Origin: Acidobacteriota bacterium
GTDB lineage: Bacteria > Pseudomonadota > Alphaproteobacteria > Caulobacterales > Hyphomonadaceae
DNA: 64,000 nt
Direction: 5' to 3'
NCBI GenBank assembly: GCA_016712445.1
Contig: JADJRB010000001.1
Span: 124,001 to 188,000, forward strand
Below are positions 16,515 to 25,271 of this stretch, piece after piece (positions within the stretch are counted from its first letter, which is position 1; each line of letters begins with the position of its first letter). Both the position numbers and the translations under genes were made by a program. The notes below the pieces were generated by a model that saw only the letters and a program-made list of their open reading frames with translations, did no database searches and was not told the DNA's origin.

Positions 16515-17297
16515 ATGACCAATCCGCTGCAGATCATCGGAAGCATCACGCTGGGCCTGTTCGCCGAGATCGGGCGGCTGACCTCGTTTGCGGCACGCGT
16601 GAAGACGGCGGCCTTCACGCCGCGCTGGTATGGCGGCGAGATCCTGCGCCAGATAGTGCGGATCGGGTTCTACTCATTGCCGGTGGTCGGCCTCTCGGCC
16701 GTGTTCATCGGCGCGGCGCTGGCGCTCAACATCTATGAGGGCGGCAGCCGTTACGGCGCCGAGCAGTTCGTGCCGAACATCGTGGTGCTCGGCATCTCGC
16801 GCGAGCTCGGCGCGACGATCACCGGCCTGATGCTGGCGGGACGAGTCTCCGCCGGCATTGCCGCCGAGATCGGCGCCATGCGGGTGACCGAGCAGATCGA
16901 CGCGCTGGAGACCCTTTCGGCCTCGCGTTTCCGCTATCTCTATGCGCCGCGGTTCCTGGCTGCGCTGATCACGTTGCCGGCGCTCGTGATGATCGCCAAC
17001 ATCATCGGCGTGATGGGCGGCTGGCTGGTCAGCGTCTACGGCCTCGGCTTCGACTCGACCGTCTACCTGCGCAACACGCTCGACTTCGTGACCCGTGACG
17101 ACATCCTCGTCGGCCTGATCAAGGCGGTGGTGTTCGGCGCCGTGATCGCGATCATGGGCTGCTATCAGGGCGACCGCAGCCAGGCGGGCGCAACCGGCGT
17201 CGGCCGGGCTGCGACGCTGTCGATGGTCGGCGCGGCGGTGCTGGTGCTCGCCTTCAACTACCTCCTGTCCACGCTGTTCGTGGAGATCGGCCTGTGA
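16515..17297 (+). CDS. mlaE: MlaE-family ABC transporter permease
   Basis: A 260-aa inner-membrane permease from the ATG at 16515 (MTNPLQIIGS). Family signatures: an N-terminal amphipathic region, FVPNIVVLGISRELGATITG, LAGRVSAGIAAEIGAMRVTE and the coupling helix QIDALETLSASRFRYL. MlaE pairs with MlaF in retrograde phospholipid transport that keeps outer-membrane asymmetry. The next gene encodes the ATPase and overlaps by 4 nt. No MlaD, MlaC or MlaB gene is seen nearby, so these must be elsewhere or missing. Confidence 0.9.
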   Translation: MTNPLQIIGSITLGLFAEIGRLTSFAARVKTAAFTPRWYGGEILRQIVRIGFYSLPVVGLSAVFIGAALALNIYEGGSRYGAEQFVPNIVVLGISRELGATITGLMLAGRVSAGIAAEIGAMRVTEQIDALETLSASRFRYLYAPRFLAALITLPALVMIANIIGVMGGWLVSVYGLGFDSTVYLRNTLDFVTRDDILVGLIKAVVFGAVIAIMGCYQGDRSQAGATGVGRAATLSMVGAAVLVLAFNYLLSTLFVEIGL

Positions 17298-18058
17298 GCG
17301 CGCCCATCCTGAAACTCGACGGGGTCGAAAAGTCCTTCGGCACCAAGCAGGTGCTGCGCGGTGTCGACCTTGAAGTTGCGCCCGGCCAGAGCCTCGTCGT
17401 GATCGGCGGGTCGGGCTCGGGCAAGTCGGTGATGCTGAAGAATGCCCTCGGCCTGATGACGCCGGACAAGGGAAAGATCTTCTTTGACGGCGCCGACGTG
17501 ACCAAGGCGACCGGCCGGACGCGCGAGAAGATGCGCGCGCGCATCGGCATGCTGTTCCAGTCCGGCGCGCTGTTCGACTCGCTCACCGTCTGGGAGAATG
17601 TCGCCTTCCGCCTGATCAATTCGGAAGGCCTCAGCCGCAAGGATGCCAAGGAACGCGCCATCGAGACGCTGAAGAAGGTTCGTCTGGGGGCGGACGTTGC
17701 CGGGCTCTATCCGGCGGAGATTTCCGGCGGCATGCAGAAGCGCGTCTCGCTTGCCCGCTCGATCATTTCCGAGCCGGACCTGATCTTCTTCGACGAACCA
17801 ACCACCGGCCTTGATCCGATCACGGCCGATGCGATCAACGACCTGATCCTCGAAATGGTCCGCGGCCTCGGCGCCGCCGCCGTCTCGATCACGCATGACA
17901 TGCCAAGCGCCCGCAAGATCGCCGACGAGATCGCCATGCTGTTCGAAGGCAAGATCATCTGGCGCGGCAAGGCGTCGGATGTCGACCATAGCGGCAACGA
18001 ATATGTCGACCAGTTCGTGAACGGACGAGCTGACGGACCTATCCAGCCGGCGATATGA
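17294..18058 (+). CDS. mlaF: MlaF-type ABC transporter ATPase
   Basis: A 254-aa ATPase, GTG start at 17294 overlapping the permease stop (GTGA). Walker A is VIGGSGSGKSVMLKNALG, the ABC signature ISGGMQKRVSLARSI, Walker B DLIFFDEPTTGLDPI and the switch His is in VSITHDMPSARKIAD. The lack of an extra domain and the phrase GGMQKRV (instead of GGQ) are typical of MlaF. Cytosolic face of the inner membrane. Its stop overlaps the start of the next small gene (ATGA at 18055). Confidence 0.92.
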   Translation: MSAPILKLDGVEKSFGTKQVLRGVDLEVAPGQSLVVIGGSGSGKSVMLKNALGLMTPDKGKIFFDGADVTKATGRTREKMRARIGMLFQSGALFDSLTVWENVAFRLINSEGLSRKDAKERAIETLKKVRLGADVAGLYPAEISGGMQKRVSLARSIISEPDLIFFDEPTTGLDPITADAINDLILEMVRGLGAAAVSITHDMPSARKIADEIAMLFEGKIIWRGKASDVDHSGNEYVDQFVNGRADGPIQPAI

Positions 18059-18498
18059 ACGAGCCGGAAATCGTCTATATCCGCCTTATTCCGGGAAACG
18101 ATGTCCCGGACAGAACTTTCAGCACCCCATTCAAAGTGGTTATTGTCGCGGACCTTCCTTCTGCGGACGATTGGCAAACCTCGATCGCGAAGTGGCTGAT
18201 TTCCCAAGGGTGCCTTTATGTAATGTGTTGGGGAGTCGACTGCGAACTCTGGGAGGAGTCTGTCGATTGGGTTCAGGTTGATCTCGAAATTGCATCGCCC
18301 GGACGGCCTGATGAGTCCTTCGTGATGACAACACAACACTCAAGCGAACCGCTGTCTGCAGTCTTTTGGTATTCTTGGCACTGCGCCGCCGCGCCAAACG
18401 ACGAACTCGACCCTGTCGTGATTTTGCTTATCTCGGACACGGACCGCTTCTCAGAACTGGCCGATGCTTACAGACTGGCCCGGCATTCGGACGAATAA
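18055..18498 (+). CDS. conserved hypothetical, DUF7684-like
   Basis: A 147-aa protein starting in the ATGA overlap with mlaF. It is acidic and rich in aromatic residues (KWLISQGCLYVMCWGVDCEL, then FVMTTQHSSEPLSAVFWYSW). It resembles proteins now grouped as DUF7684; that match is from memory and uncertain. No signal peptide or membrane helix. Base composition is a little lower in GC and codon use less biased than in mlaF, so it may be a later insertion behind the transporter operon. Function unknown. Confidence 0.65.
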   Translation: MNEPEIVYIRLIPGNDVPDRTFSTPFKVVIVADLPSADDWQTSIAKWLISQGCLYVMCWGVDCELWEESVDWVQVDLEIASPGRPDESFVMTTQHSSEPLSAVFWYSWHCAAAPNDELDPVVILLISDTDRFSELADAYRLARHSDE

Positions 18499-18519
18499 GC
18501 CAGAGGCGCCACGCGCCTC

Positions 18520-18607
18520 GTAGGGTGGGTTAGCCGTAGGCGTAACCCACCATCTTCTGTCCCGCCCCTGGACGGTGGGTTACGGCCTTCGGCCTAACCC
18601 ACCCTAC
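18520..18607. repeat. palindromic dispersed repeat (REP-like)
   Basis: The outer arms GTAGGGTGGGTTA (18520) and TAACCCACCCTAC (ending 18607) are exact reverse complements. Inside are two smaller hairpins, GGTGGGTTAGCC/GGCGTAACCCACC-type and TTACGGCCTTCGGCCTAA. This GGTGGGTTA/TAACCCACC sequence type is a common intergenic palindromic element in proteobacteria. It sits between the DUF7684-like gene and the YefM/YoeB pair and may mark a recombination-prone spot. Confidence 0.8.
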
Positions 18608-18654
18608 AATTCGCCGCCTCAACACGCCTCACGCCGCCGCCAACCATTGCATTT

Positions 18655-18670
18655 GTACGCAATTACGTAC
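18655..18670. promoter_or_regulatory. palindromic operator candidate upstream of yefM
   Basis: GTACG and CGTAC arms flank a 6-nt centre (CAATTA), 12 nt before the yefM ATG at 18682. YefM/Phd antitoxins autoregulate by binding short palindromes that overlap their own promoters (typically TGTACA-like cores), and these arms contain the same GTAC core. The site assignment is inferred. Confidence 0.5.
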
Positions 18671-18681
18671 ATATTGCCCGC

Positions 18682-19008
18682 ATGCCCCACATCACCGACG
18701 CCATCTCCATCACTGAAGCGCGCGCGAACCTGAAACAGGTGATCGACAGCGTGATCGACGATCATGCGCCCGTCGCCATCACGCGCCGGGGGGCGGGAGC
18801 GGCTGTAATGGTGAGTATGGACGACTGGAACGGCATGCTGGAGACCATCCATCTCCTCTCGAATCCTGAAGGTGCGGCGCGCTTGCTGCGAGCCATCAAT
18901 TCGGATGGCAAGAGCCGCGTCGAAATCGACGGAGACACCTTCTCGAAACTGGCGGACGAAGACCCGGAAGCGCTCTGGACGATGATCCGCGATGCGCGTC
19001 GCGTTTGA
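18682..19008 (+). CDS. yefM: Phd/YefM-family antitoxin
   Basis: A 108-aa antitoxin. The N-terminal part SITEARANLKQVIDSVIDDH and VAITRRGAGAAVMVSMDDWN is the Phd/YefM DNA-binding fold; the C-terminal 40 residues are the toxin-binding tail. It is somewhat longer than E. coli YefM (83 aa), with the extra length in the tail. The next gene, yoeB, overlaps it by 17 nt. It should neutralise YoeB and repress the operon with it. Confidence 0.92.
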   Translation: MPHITDAISITEARANLKQVIDSVIDDHAPVAITRRGAGAAVMVSMDDWNGMLETIHLLSNPEGAARLLRAINSDGKSRVEIDGDTFSKLADEDPEALWTMIRDARRV

Positions 19009-19264
19009 GCCGGAAGCGCTGGAAGATCTCGACTGGTGGATGGACAAGGACCGGAAAACCGGCCTGAAGGTTCTGAAGCTCATCCGCGAAGTCCAGCGCG
19101 ACCCGTTTGAGGGTATCGGAAAGCCCGAGCCTCTGAAGGGTGACCTGTCCGGCTGGTGGTCGCGGCGCATCACGGACGAGCACCGCCTGGTCTACAAGGT
19201 CGATGGTTCGGGTAAGGATCAAATCCTGCTCATCGCGCAGTGCCGGGGACATTATGCCGACTGA
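18992..19264 (+). CDS. yoeB: YoeB-family ribosome-dependent mRNA endonuclease toxin
   Basis: A 90-aa RelE-superfamily toxin. The hallmark sequence RDPFEGIGKPEPLKG, then SGWWSRRITDEHRLVYKV and the terminal AQCRGHYAD with the catalytic His-Tyr, are all present. YoeB binds the 50S subunit and cuts mRNA in the A site. It overlaps the antitoxin gene by 17 nt and so depends on its translation. Complete and apparently functional. Confidence 0.93.
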   Translation: MRVAFEPEALEDLDWWMDKDRKTGLKVLKLIREVQRDPFEGIGKPEPLKGDLSGWWSRRITDEHRLVYKVDGSGKDQILLIAQCRGHYAD

Positions 19265-19291
19265 CAATTCGGGCAGCCGCGCATCAACCGA

Positions 19292-19867
19292 ATGCGATAC
19301 GAAGGACTGTCCCTCGTGCCTGCATTGACGCACCTGCCCGCGTCCGGCCGTCTGTCCGTGCCCTGGAAGAATGGCGGCGGCGAGACGCAGGAGATTGCCG
19401 TGTTTCCGGATGGCGCCGGCATGGACGATTTCCAGTGGCGGATCAGCCAGGCCGTCGTCAGCGCGGCCGGGGCGTTCTCCGTGTTTCCGGGAATTGACCG
19501 GCACCTGACCTTGCTGAGTGGCAGCCTGCGTCTCGACATAAACGGCGTGCGGCGGGACCTATGCCCGGGCGAGAGCGTGCGGTTTGCAGGTGACGTGCCC
19601 GTTCGGGGCGACCCGGCGGGCACGCATGCCACCGATCTCAACATCATGACGCGGCGCGGCGCATTCGCTGCAGAGGTCGCGGAAATTGCGCCGGGCGGCC
19701 CTGTGACCTGCGGCGCAGGCACCTGTTTCATCTTCGCCCTGGCGCCCGCGAAGGTGGCAGGCCAGACGCTCGCCGCCCACGACGTGCTGCGGATTGAAGA
19801 TGTCGAAAACACGCAGCTCCACGCAACCGGCGGCCCGGTACTCCTGATACGGATTTTCAGGGTCTAG
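19292..19867 (+). CDS. HutD/Ves-family protein
   Basis: A 191-aa bicupin-type protein. The N-terminal signature PWKNGGGETQEIAVFPDG and the segment DFQWRISQAVVSAAGAFSVF with DRHLTLLSGSL are characteristic of HutD/Ves. HutD is linked with histidine utilisation in pseudomonads, but there is no hut operon here, so the role is unclear. It overlaps the convergent flavoprotein gene by 4 nt at 19864-19867. Confidence 0.88.
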   Translation: MRYEGLSLVPALTHLPASGRLSVPWKNGGGETQEIAVFPDGAGMDDFQWRISQAVVSAAGAFSVFPGIDRHLTLLSGSLRLDINGVRRDLCPGESVRFAGDVPVRGDPAGTHATDLNIMTRRGAFAAEVAEIAPGGPVTCGAGTCFIFALAPAKVAGQTLAAHDVLRIEDVENTQLHATGGPVLLIRIFRV

Positions 19868-21054
19868 CGTGCCGCGGCCTGCCCTGCCGCCCGCCCGGTC
19901 GCGAGGCACGCGGTGAGCAGGTAGCCGCCGGTCGGCGCGTCCCAGGCGATCATCTCGCCCGCACAGAAGACGCCGGGCAAGGCTGTCAGTTGAAGCCCGT
20001 CATCAAGGGCCGCCCATGACACACCGCCGGCCGTCGAGATCGCGCTGTCCATCGGCGCTGTGCCCGTGAGCACAAGGGGCAGTGCCTTGATCAGGCGCGC
20101 GAGGGCTTCGGGCTCTTTCGGAAGCTTGCCCGTCATCACTTCATTCAAGAGCGCGATCTTGGCGGCATCCAGCCGCGCCGCCTTACGCAACCGGTTCGAA
20201 ACCGAGTCCTTCGGGTGCGCCGCCGCAAGGCGTGCCGCGAGCGCTGCTTCATCCGCATCCGGAAGAAGGTCGATTTGCAGCACGGCGCGCCCGTCAGCGG
20301 CGAGGTCGCGGCGCAGCCCGGCGGCGAGCGGATAGACCGCGCCGCTTTCGATGCCGACGCGTGTGATCACGAAGTCGCCCCGCACGGATTGTCCGCCTGC
20401 GGACAAGGTGACGTTCTTGACCGGCGCCCCTTCATGGGCGCGCATCTTTTCGGACCAACCGGCGATGAAGCCGCAATTCGACGGCGCGAATGGCTCCAGC
20501 GCCACGCCCTTGCCTTCCAGCAGCGTGGCCCACGTGCCGTCCGATCCGAGCCTTTTCCAGCTTGCCCCGCCGAGCGCGAGCACAACTGCATCCGCCTTCA
20601 CGGCGGCGCGCCCAGTCATTGTGTCGAAGACCAGGGCCCCGTCCGCGTCCCACCCCGTCCAGCGGTGGCGCGTGTGCAGCGCCGCGCCCCGCTCGCCGAG
20701 CCGGGCCAGCCAGCGGCGCAGCAGCGGCGACGCCTTGCCGCCGCCCGGGAACACCCGGCCAGACGAGCCGACATGCGTCTCGATGCCGAGCCCCGCCATC
20801 CATTTGACGATCTCGCCCGGCCCGAATGCCTCGACCATTTTCGCAAGCCGCGCGTCGGGCGCGTCGTAGCGCGTGCGGAACGAGGCTTCGTCTTCCGAGT
20901 GCGTGATGTTGAGCCCGCTCTTGCCGGCCATCAGGAACTTGCGCCCCGCGCTCGGCATTGCGTCGTAGATGTCGACCCGCGCGCCGGCTTCCAGCGCCGC
21001 CTCGGCCGCCATCAGGCCCGCTGGTCCCGCGCCTATGATCGCGACGTGTTTCAT
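19864..21054 (-). CDS. HI0933-family flavoprotein (TIGR03862 type)
   Basis: A 396-aa NAD(P)/FAD-dependent oxidoreductase. The N-terminal FAD-binding motif is VAIIGAGPAGLMAAEAALEA; GRKFLMAGKSGLNITHSED is the family signature; the C-terminal FCAGEMIAWDAPTGGYLLTA closes the FAD site. The proline/serine-rich insert of other HI0933 proteins is short, which fits TIGR03862. Substrate unknown. Divergent from radA with 65 nt between the starts. Confidence 0.85.
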   Translation of the reverse strand: MKHVAIIGAGPAGLMAAEAALEAGARVDIYDAMPSAGRKFLMAGKSGLNITHSEDEASFRTRYDAPDARLAKMVEAFGPGEIVKWMAGLGIETHVGSSGRVFPGGGKASPLLRRWLARLGERGAALHTRHRWTGWDADGALVFDTMTGRAAVKADAVVLALGGASWKRLGSDGTWATLLEGKGVALEPFAPSNCGFIAGWSEKMRAHEGAPVKNVTLSAGGQSVRGDFVITRVGIESGAVYPLAAGLRRDLAADGRAVLQIDLLPDADEAALAARLAAAHPKDSVSNRLRKAARLDAAKIALLNEVMTGKLPKEPEALARLIKALPLVLTGTAPMDSAISTAGGVSWAALDDGLQLTALPGVFCAGEMIAWDAPTGGYLLTACLATGRAAGQAAAR

Positions 21055-21119
21055 CCCTCCCCTTTATCCCTGCCGCACCGCCCTTGCCAGTGCGGGCCGA
21101 AGCCGCATAACCCTCCGGC

Positions 21120-22505
21120 ATGGCCAAAGCCTCCACATCCGCCTTCGTCTGCCAGTCCTGCGGCGCCGTGCACGCCAAGTGGGCGGGCCGGTGCGAGGCT
21201 TGCGGAGAGTGGAATACGCTGGTCGAGGAGACTGTCAGTGCCCCGCCCGGCGCCCTCAAGGCCGAGAAGACGCCCACCGCCAAGCGCGGACCGAAGACCG
21301 AGTTCATAGCGCTGAACGCCGAAACCGACACGCCTCCGCGCATCGTCATCGGCGTCGAGGAACTGGACCGGGTGTTCGGCGGCGGCCTGGTGCCAGCCTC
21401 GGCCACGCTGATCGGCGGCGATCCCGGCATCGGCAAGTCGACGCTGCTGCTGCAGGCCGCTGCGCGCCTCGCCCGCAACGGCGTGAAGACGGTCTATGTC
21501 TCGGGCGAGGAAGCCGCCGCGCAGATCCAGGAGCGGGCCAAGCGGCTGAAAGTGGCAAACTCGCCCGTGCAGCTTGCGACCGAAACCGACCTGCGCCGCA
21601 TCCTTGCCGCGCTGAAGGAAGCCAATCCCGGTTTCGTGGTGATCGACTCGATCCAGACGCTCTGGTCGGACAGCCTCGAGGCCGCGCCCGGATCGGTCGC
21701 GCAAGTCCGCGCCTGCGCGCAGGAGCTGGTGCGCTGGGCCAAGAAGTCCGGCGCGGCGCTGGTGCTGGTCGGGCACGTCACCAAGGAGGGCACCATCGCC
21801 GGCCCCCGCGTCGTCGAGCACATGGTCGACGCGGTGTTCTATTTCGAAGGCGAGCGCGGCCACCAGTTCCGCATCCTGCGCGCCGTGAAGAACCGGTTCG
21901 GTCCGACCGACGAAATCGGCATCTTCGAGATGCACGCCCTCGGCCTTACCCCGGCGAAGGAGCCGTCTGCACTGTTCCTCTCCGCCGAGGCCGAACCCGG
22001 CGGCGGTACGGCTGTGTTTGCGGCCATGGAAGGTTCGCGCCCGGTGCTCGCCGAAGTGCAGGCCCTCGTCGCCAAGAGCCCGTTCGGCACGCCCCGGCGC
22101 AGCGTGATCGGCTTCGATTCCGGGCGTCTCGCTATGATCATGGCCGTACTGGAGGCGCGTTGCGGCGTGAATTTCGCCGGCATGGACGTGTATCTCTCGG
22201 TGGCGGGCGGCTACCGGATCAACGAGCCCGCCGGCGACCTTGCCGCTGCTGCCGCCCTCCTGTCTTCGCTGGCGGGCAATCCGGTGCCCGCGCGCAGCGT
22301 GTTCTTCGGCGAGATTGCGCTTTCCGGCGCAGTGCGTGCAGCGCCGCGTATGGACCAGCGGCTCAAGGAAGCGGCACGGCTGGGCTTCCAGCGGGCGTTC
22401 GCGCCGGACAGCAGCCCAGCGGCAGACGGCGGCTTGACGCTCGCGCCGATTGCGCGGCTTATCGCGCTCGTCGACCTTCTCGCCCCGGACGCAGCAAATG
22501 CTTGA
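21120..22505 (+). CDS. radA: DNA repair protein RadA
   Basis: A 461-aa RecA-like branch-migration ATPase. The zinc finger CQSCGAVHAKWAGRCEACGE opens the protein. Walker A is GGDPGIGKSTLL, the RadA-specific KNRFG motif is in AVKNRFGPTDE near residue 260, and the Lon-protease-like C-terminal domain begins around RSVIGFDSGRLAMIMAVLEA. It promotes strand exchange and processing of recombination intermediates. Overlaps cvpA by 8 nt. Confidence 0.96.
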   Translation: MAKASTSAFVCQSCGAVHAKWAGRCEACGEWNTLVEETVSAPPGALKAEKTPTAKRGPKTEFIALNAETDTPPRIVIGVEELDRVFGGGLVPASATLIGGDPGIGKSTLLLQAAARLARNGVKTVYVSGEEAAAQIQERAKRLKVANSPVQLATETDLRRILAALKEANPGFVVIDSIQTLWSDSLEAAPGSVAQVRACAQELVRWAKKSGAALVLVGHVTKEGTIAGPRVVEHMVDAVFYFEGERGHQFRILRAVKNRFGPTDEIGIFEMHALGLTPAKEPSALFLSAEAEPGGGTAVFAAMEGSRPVLAEVQALVAKSPFGTPRRSVIGFDSGRLAMIMAVLEARCGVNFAGMDVYLSVAGGYRINEPAGDLAAAAALLSSLAGNPVPARSVFFGEIALSGAVRAAPRMDQRLKEAARLGFQRAFAPDSSPAADGGLTLAPIARLIALVDLLAPDAANA

Positions 22506-23034
22506 AAACATTTCCGCTTTTGACGGCATTGCGCTGGGCATCATCATCGTTTCGGCCATCATGGCGTTCGCGCGCGGCTTCCTGCGCGAACTCGCCACGC
22601 TGGGGGCGTTCATCGGCGCGCTGGCCGCTGCCTACTACGCGCGGAAACTGCTTCACGGTGTGGTTGCCGACCTGCTGCCGCCCGGCAGCCATCCGCTCGC
22701 GCCGGACATCATCTTGGTCATCAGCGCCTTCCTGATCGTCTATGTCATCGTCGCCTGGCTGGGCCATGGCCTGTCCAAATCGATCATGACCAATGGCGAT
22801 ATCGGCATGTTCGACCACATCGCCGGGCTGGTATTCGGGATCATCCGGGGCGGCGTGGCGCTCGTGTTCTTTGCCGTGTTGCTGAACGCCGGCTTCCGTG
22901 TCGACCGCGTGCCGCCCTTCATCCAGAACAGTATCAGCTACCCGATCCTGGCCCGCGCGGCGGACGCGGTCACCGGCGAGGCGCGGGAAGTCAGCGAGCA
23001 CGGACAAGCCGGTACACCCGCCTCAGGCGACTGA
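22498..23034 (+). CDS. cvpA: CvpA family protein
   Basis: A 178-aa inner-membrane protein from the ATG at 22498 (MLENISAFDG), overlapping the radA end. Four helices are seen, including GIALGIIIVSAIMAFARGFL and AGLVFGIIRGGVALVFFAVL, with the family motif ARGFLRELATLGAFIGALAA. CvpA is needed for colicin V production in E. coli and for envelope homeostasis. radA-cvpA-purF is a common alphaproteobacterial neighbourhood; here two lipoprotein genes intervene before purF. Confidence 0.9.
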   Translation: MLENISAFDGIALGIIIVSAIMAFARGFLRELATLGAFIGALAAAYYARKLLHGVVADLLPPGSHPLAPDIILVISAFLIVYVIVAWLGHGLSKSIMTNGDIGMFDHIAGLVFGIIRGGVALVFFAVLLNAGFRVDRVPPFIQNSISYPILARAADAVTGEAREVSEHGQAGTPASGD

Positions 23035-23096
23035 ACTTGATGCTGCGCCTGCACTGGCTAGGTTGAGGCGTCCACCGATCCACGGGGAGGAAGACC

Positions 23097-24458
23097 TTGC
23101 TGCCAAGCCCTGACCGCCTGTCGCGCCGCAATTTCCTGCTCGCTTCGGCGTCGGCTGCGCTGCTGAGCGCCTGTGCCACGAAAACCGGCGAGGTGCCGGC
23201 CGGGCACGCACCGACTATGGCCGACCTGCTGGCGGCCCAGGCCGTCACCATCCGGAACCTCACATCGACCGATCCCGGCATCAAGGCGCTGGCCAAGCGT
23301 CTTTCCACGGCGCAGATCGCCGGGCTGGGTGAAGCGACGCACGGCTCGCACGAGGACGCCCTGCTGAAAGCCGTGCTGATCCAGCGGATGGTGGAGGATC
23401 ATGACCTGCGCGTCGTGCTGCTGGAAGCGAACCGCACCGGCGCCGCGCAGTTCGATGCCTACGCGTCCGGCGCCCCCACGGGGCTGCTTGCCGCAGACGC
23501 AGTTCGGGAAGCGCCGCTGTTCCGGATCCTCAAGACCGAAGTTATGGCCGACCTGCTGACCTGGCTGCGCGGCTGGAACGCGGTCAACCCCGACCAGCGC
23601 GTGCAGGTGCTGGGCATCGATTGCCAAGCCAGCAGCGCAGACGCGGGCGATGCGCTGGCTGCGCTGTCGAAGGTCGACTCGGGAGCTGCCGACGCGCTGG
23701 CCGCCTCGCTTGCGCCCATCCTGACCGAAGAAGCCCGGAGCCTGCGCCACGACCGGATGCTCAACCAGATTGCATCGGCCCAGCGCGTCGAGGCCGAAGC
23801 GGCCTGCCTGATGCTGGAGGCCGAACTGAAGCGCGTCGGGTTGCCGGACGCGGCGTTCACCGCCCGCCGTGCCTGGCAGGGGCTGAATGCGTTCGAGCTG
23901 GAAACCTCGGACGCCGACATCACGCTCGCGACGCCCGAATACTGGAGCCGCCGCGACGTGTTCATGGCAGACAATGCGCTGGCGCTGGCCGGCGGAAAGC
24001 CGGCCGTGCTGTGGGCGCACAACGCGCATGTGGCGGGCGGCCGGCCCGGCGGCGGCAGCGCCGGCTACGAGCCGACCGGCGGCGCCCTGCGCGACGCGCT
24101 CGGCAAACGCTATGCGGCGCTGGTGCAGGAGTTCGGGGAGGCAACCTTCCTGGCGCTGCCGGCCGGAGAGGATTTCGGACCGGATGCGCCCCTCGCCTTT
24201 ATCCGCCGCCGCGCCCGGCCGGACACGCTGAACGCCCTGACGGCAGAGGCGAGCAGAACAACCGCCTGGTTCGACCTCGCCAACCTGCCGGATTCCCCGC
24301 TGACGGCGCAGTGGCGCAGCACGGAGATCGGCCTCGACTGGTACGGCGCCAAGGCCAGCGAGACGCCGCTCGACAGCGATATCTCGCACGTTCCGCCCGC
24401 CCGGCTGTTCGACCTCGTGGTGTACCATCCCAAGCTGACCGCCTCGCGCATGCTCTAA
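23097..24458 (+). CDS. erythromycin-esterase-family lipoprotein
   Basis: A 453-aa secreted protein. The TTG at 23097 is taken as start because GGGGAGG sits just upstream and it gives a complete Tat-type signal: RRNFLLASASAALLSAC with a lipobox cysteine. The mature part carries the erythromycin-esterase motifs GLGEATHGSHED, VVLLEANRTGAAQFDAY and VLWAHNAHVAGGRPGG, whose His and Glu residues form the presumed active site. EreA/B open macrolide lactones, but most chromosomal relatives have unknown substrates. Only 82 nt separate it from the next lipoprotein gene. Confidence 0.85.
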   Translation: MLPSPDRLSRRNFLLASASAALLSACATKTGEVPAGHAPTMADLLAAQAVTIRNLTSTDPGIKALAKRLSTAQIAGLGEATHGSHEDALLKAVLIQRMVEDHDLRVVLLEANRTGAAQFDAYASGAPTGLLAADAVREAPLFRILKTEVMADLLTWLRGWNAVNPDQRVQVLGIDCQASSADAGDALAALSKVDSGAADALAASLAPILTEEARSLRHDRMLNQIASAQRVEAEAACLMLEAELKRVGLPDAAFTARRAWQGLNAFELETSDADITLATPEYWSRRDVFMADNALALAGGKPAVLWAHNAHVAGGRPGGGSAGYEPTGGALRDALGKRYAALVQEFGEATFLALPAGEDFGPDAPLAFIRRRARPDTLNALTAEASRTTAWFDLANLPDSPLTAQWRSTEIGLDWYGAKASETPLDSDISHVPPARLFDLVVYHPKLTASRML

Positions 24459-24540
24459 AACGGGAACCCGCTGGCCGGCCATCGGGTTGTTTCGTCGAAC
24501 GCCGCGCCAGGTCCGGCCGGCGACCCGAGGAGTTCCCGTC

Positions 24541-25176
24541 ATGCGGCTGCGTATTCCAATGGCAACGATGGCCCTGCTGATGGCCGCCGCCTGCGGCGAG
24601 CCCGGCAGCGCTCCGGACGGCACAGCCGGCCTCAGCGACGTACCGGAAAGTGTGGCCTCGCCGGAGCCGGTCGAGACGATCGGCGAGCCCGTCGAAGAAG
24701 CACCGCTTGAAGTGAACGCCGCTTTGCCGGGATTGCGCTTCCTGCAGATCGGCATGACCGCTGAAGAGCTGAAGGCTCACGACACGCCCATGACGTGGGG
24801 CACGCGCAGCCTTGAAGGTGAAGAATACGAGACCGCAGACGTCGAACTGGCGCCGGGCGCAGTCGTCACCGCGACGTTCGACCTTGAGGACAAGCTCTAT
24901 AGCCTTGAGATTGCCTCACTCGAGATTCGCGACAATCACGGCACCGGCGCCGGCTCGACGTTGGAAGAAGTGCAGCAGGCCTACCCCGAAGGCCGTCTGG
25001 CGTACGGCCTTGAGGAAGGCCGCTATGCGACCTTCCTGACTGGCGGCCTGCTGGTGTTCCAGTTTGATCCAGCGGACCTGCCCGAGACGTGTTTTGAGCC
25101 GCAGCCCCTGTGCGAGCCGCCCGTCGGGATCAAGGCGCGCCGGATGGTGATCTACGGACAGCCGATCCCCGCCTGA
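24541..25176 (+). CDS. hypothetical lipoprotein
   Basis: A 211-aa protein from the ATG at 24541, with an SD-like GAGGAG 10 nt upstream. The signal ends in a lipobox (LLMAAACGE) and is followed by a Pro/Glu-rich linker of about 40 residues, then a compact domain (LRFLQIGMTAEELKAHDTPM). A late Cys pair lies in ETCFEPQPLCEPP. No family recognised; the domain resembles the small periplasmic repeats that begin with a GMT motif. Acidic overall and probably membrane-anchored in the periplasm. Confidence 0.7.
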   Translation: MRLRIPMATMALLMAAACGEPGSAPDGTAGLSDVPESVASPEPVETIGEPVEEAPLEVNAALPGLRFLQIGMTAEELKAHDTPMTWGTRSLEGEEYETADVELAPGAVVTATFDLEDKLYSLEIASLEIRDNHGTGAGSTLEEVQQAYPEGRLAYGLEEGRYATFLTGGLLVFQFDPADLPETCFEPQPLCEPPVGIKARRMVIYGQPIPA

Positions 25177-25271
25177 CTGCAAGAACATCGCCGGTCTGCC
25201 CTTTCGCATCCGCGGAAACCCAACTATATCCCGCTCGGGCAGCGCCGCCCCACAGCGAATCGGGAATTCCG

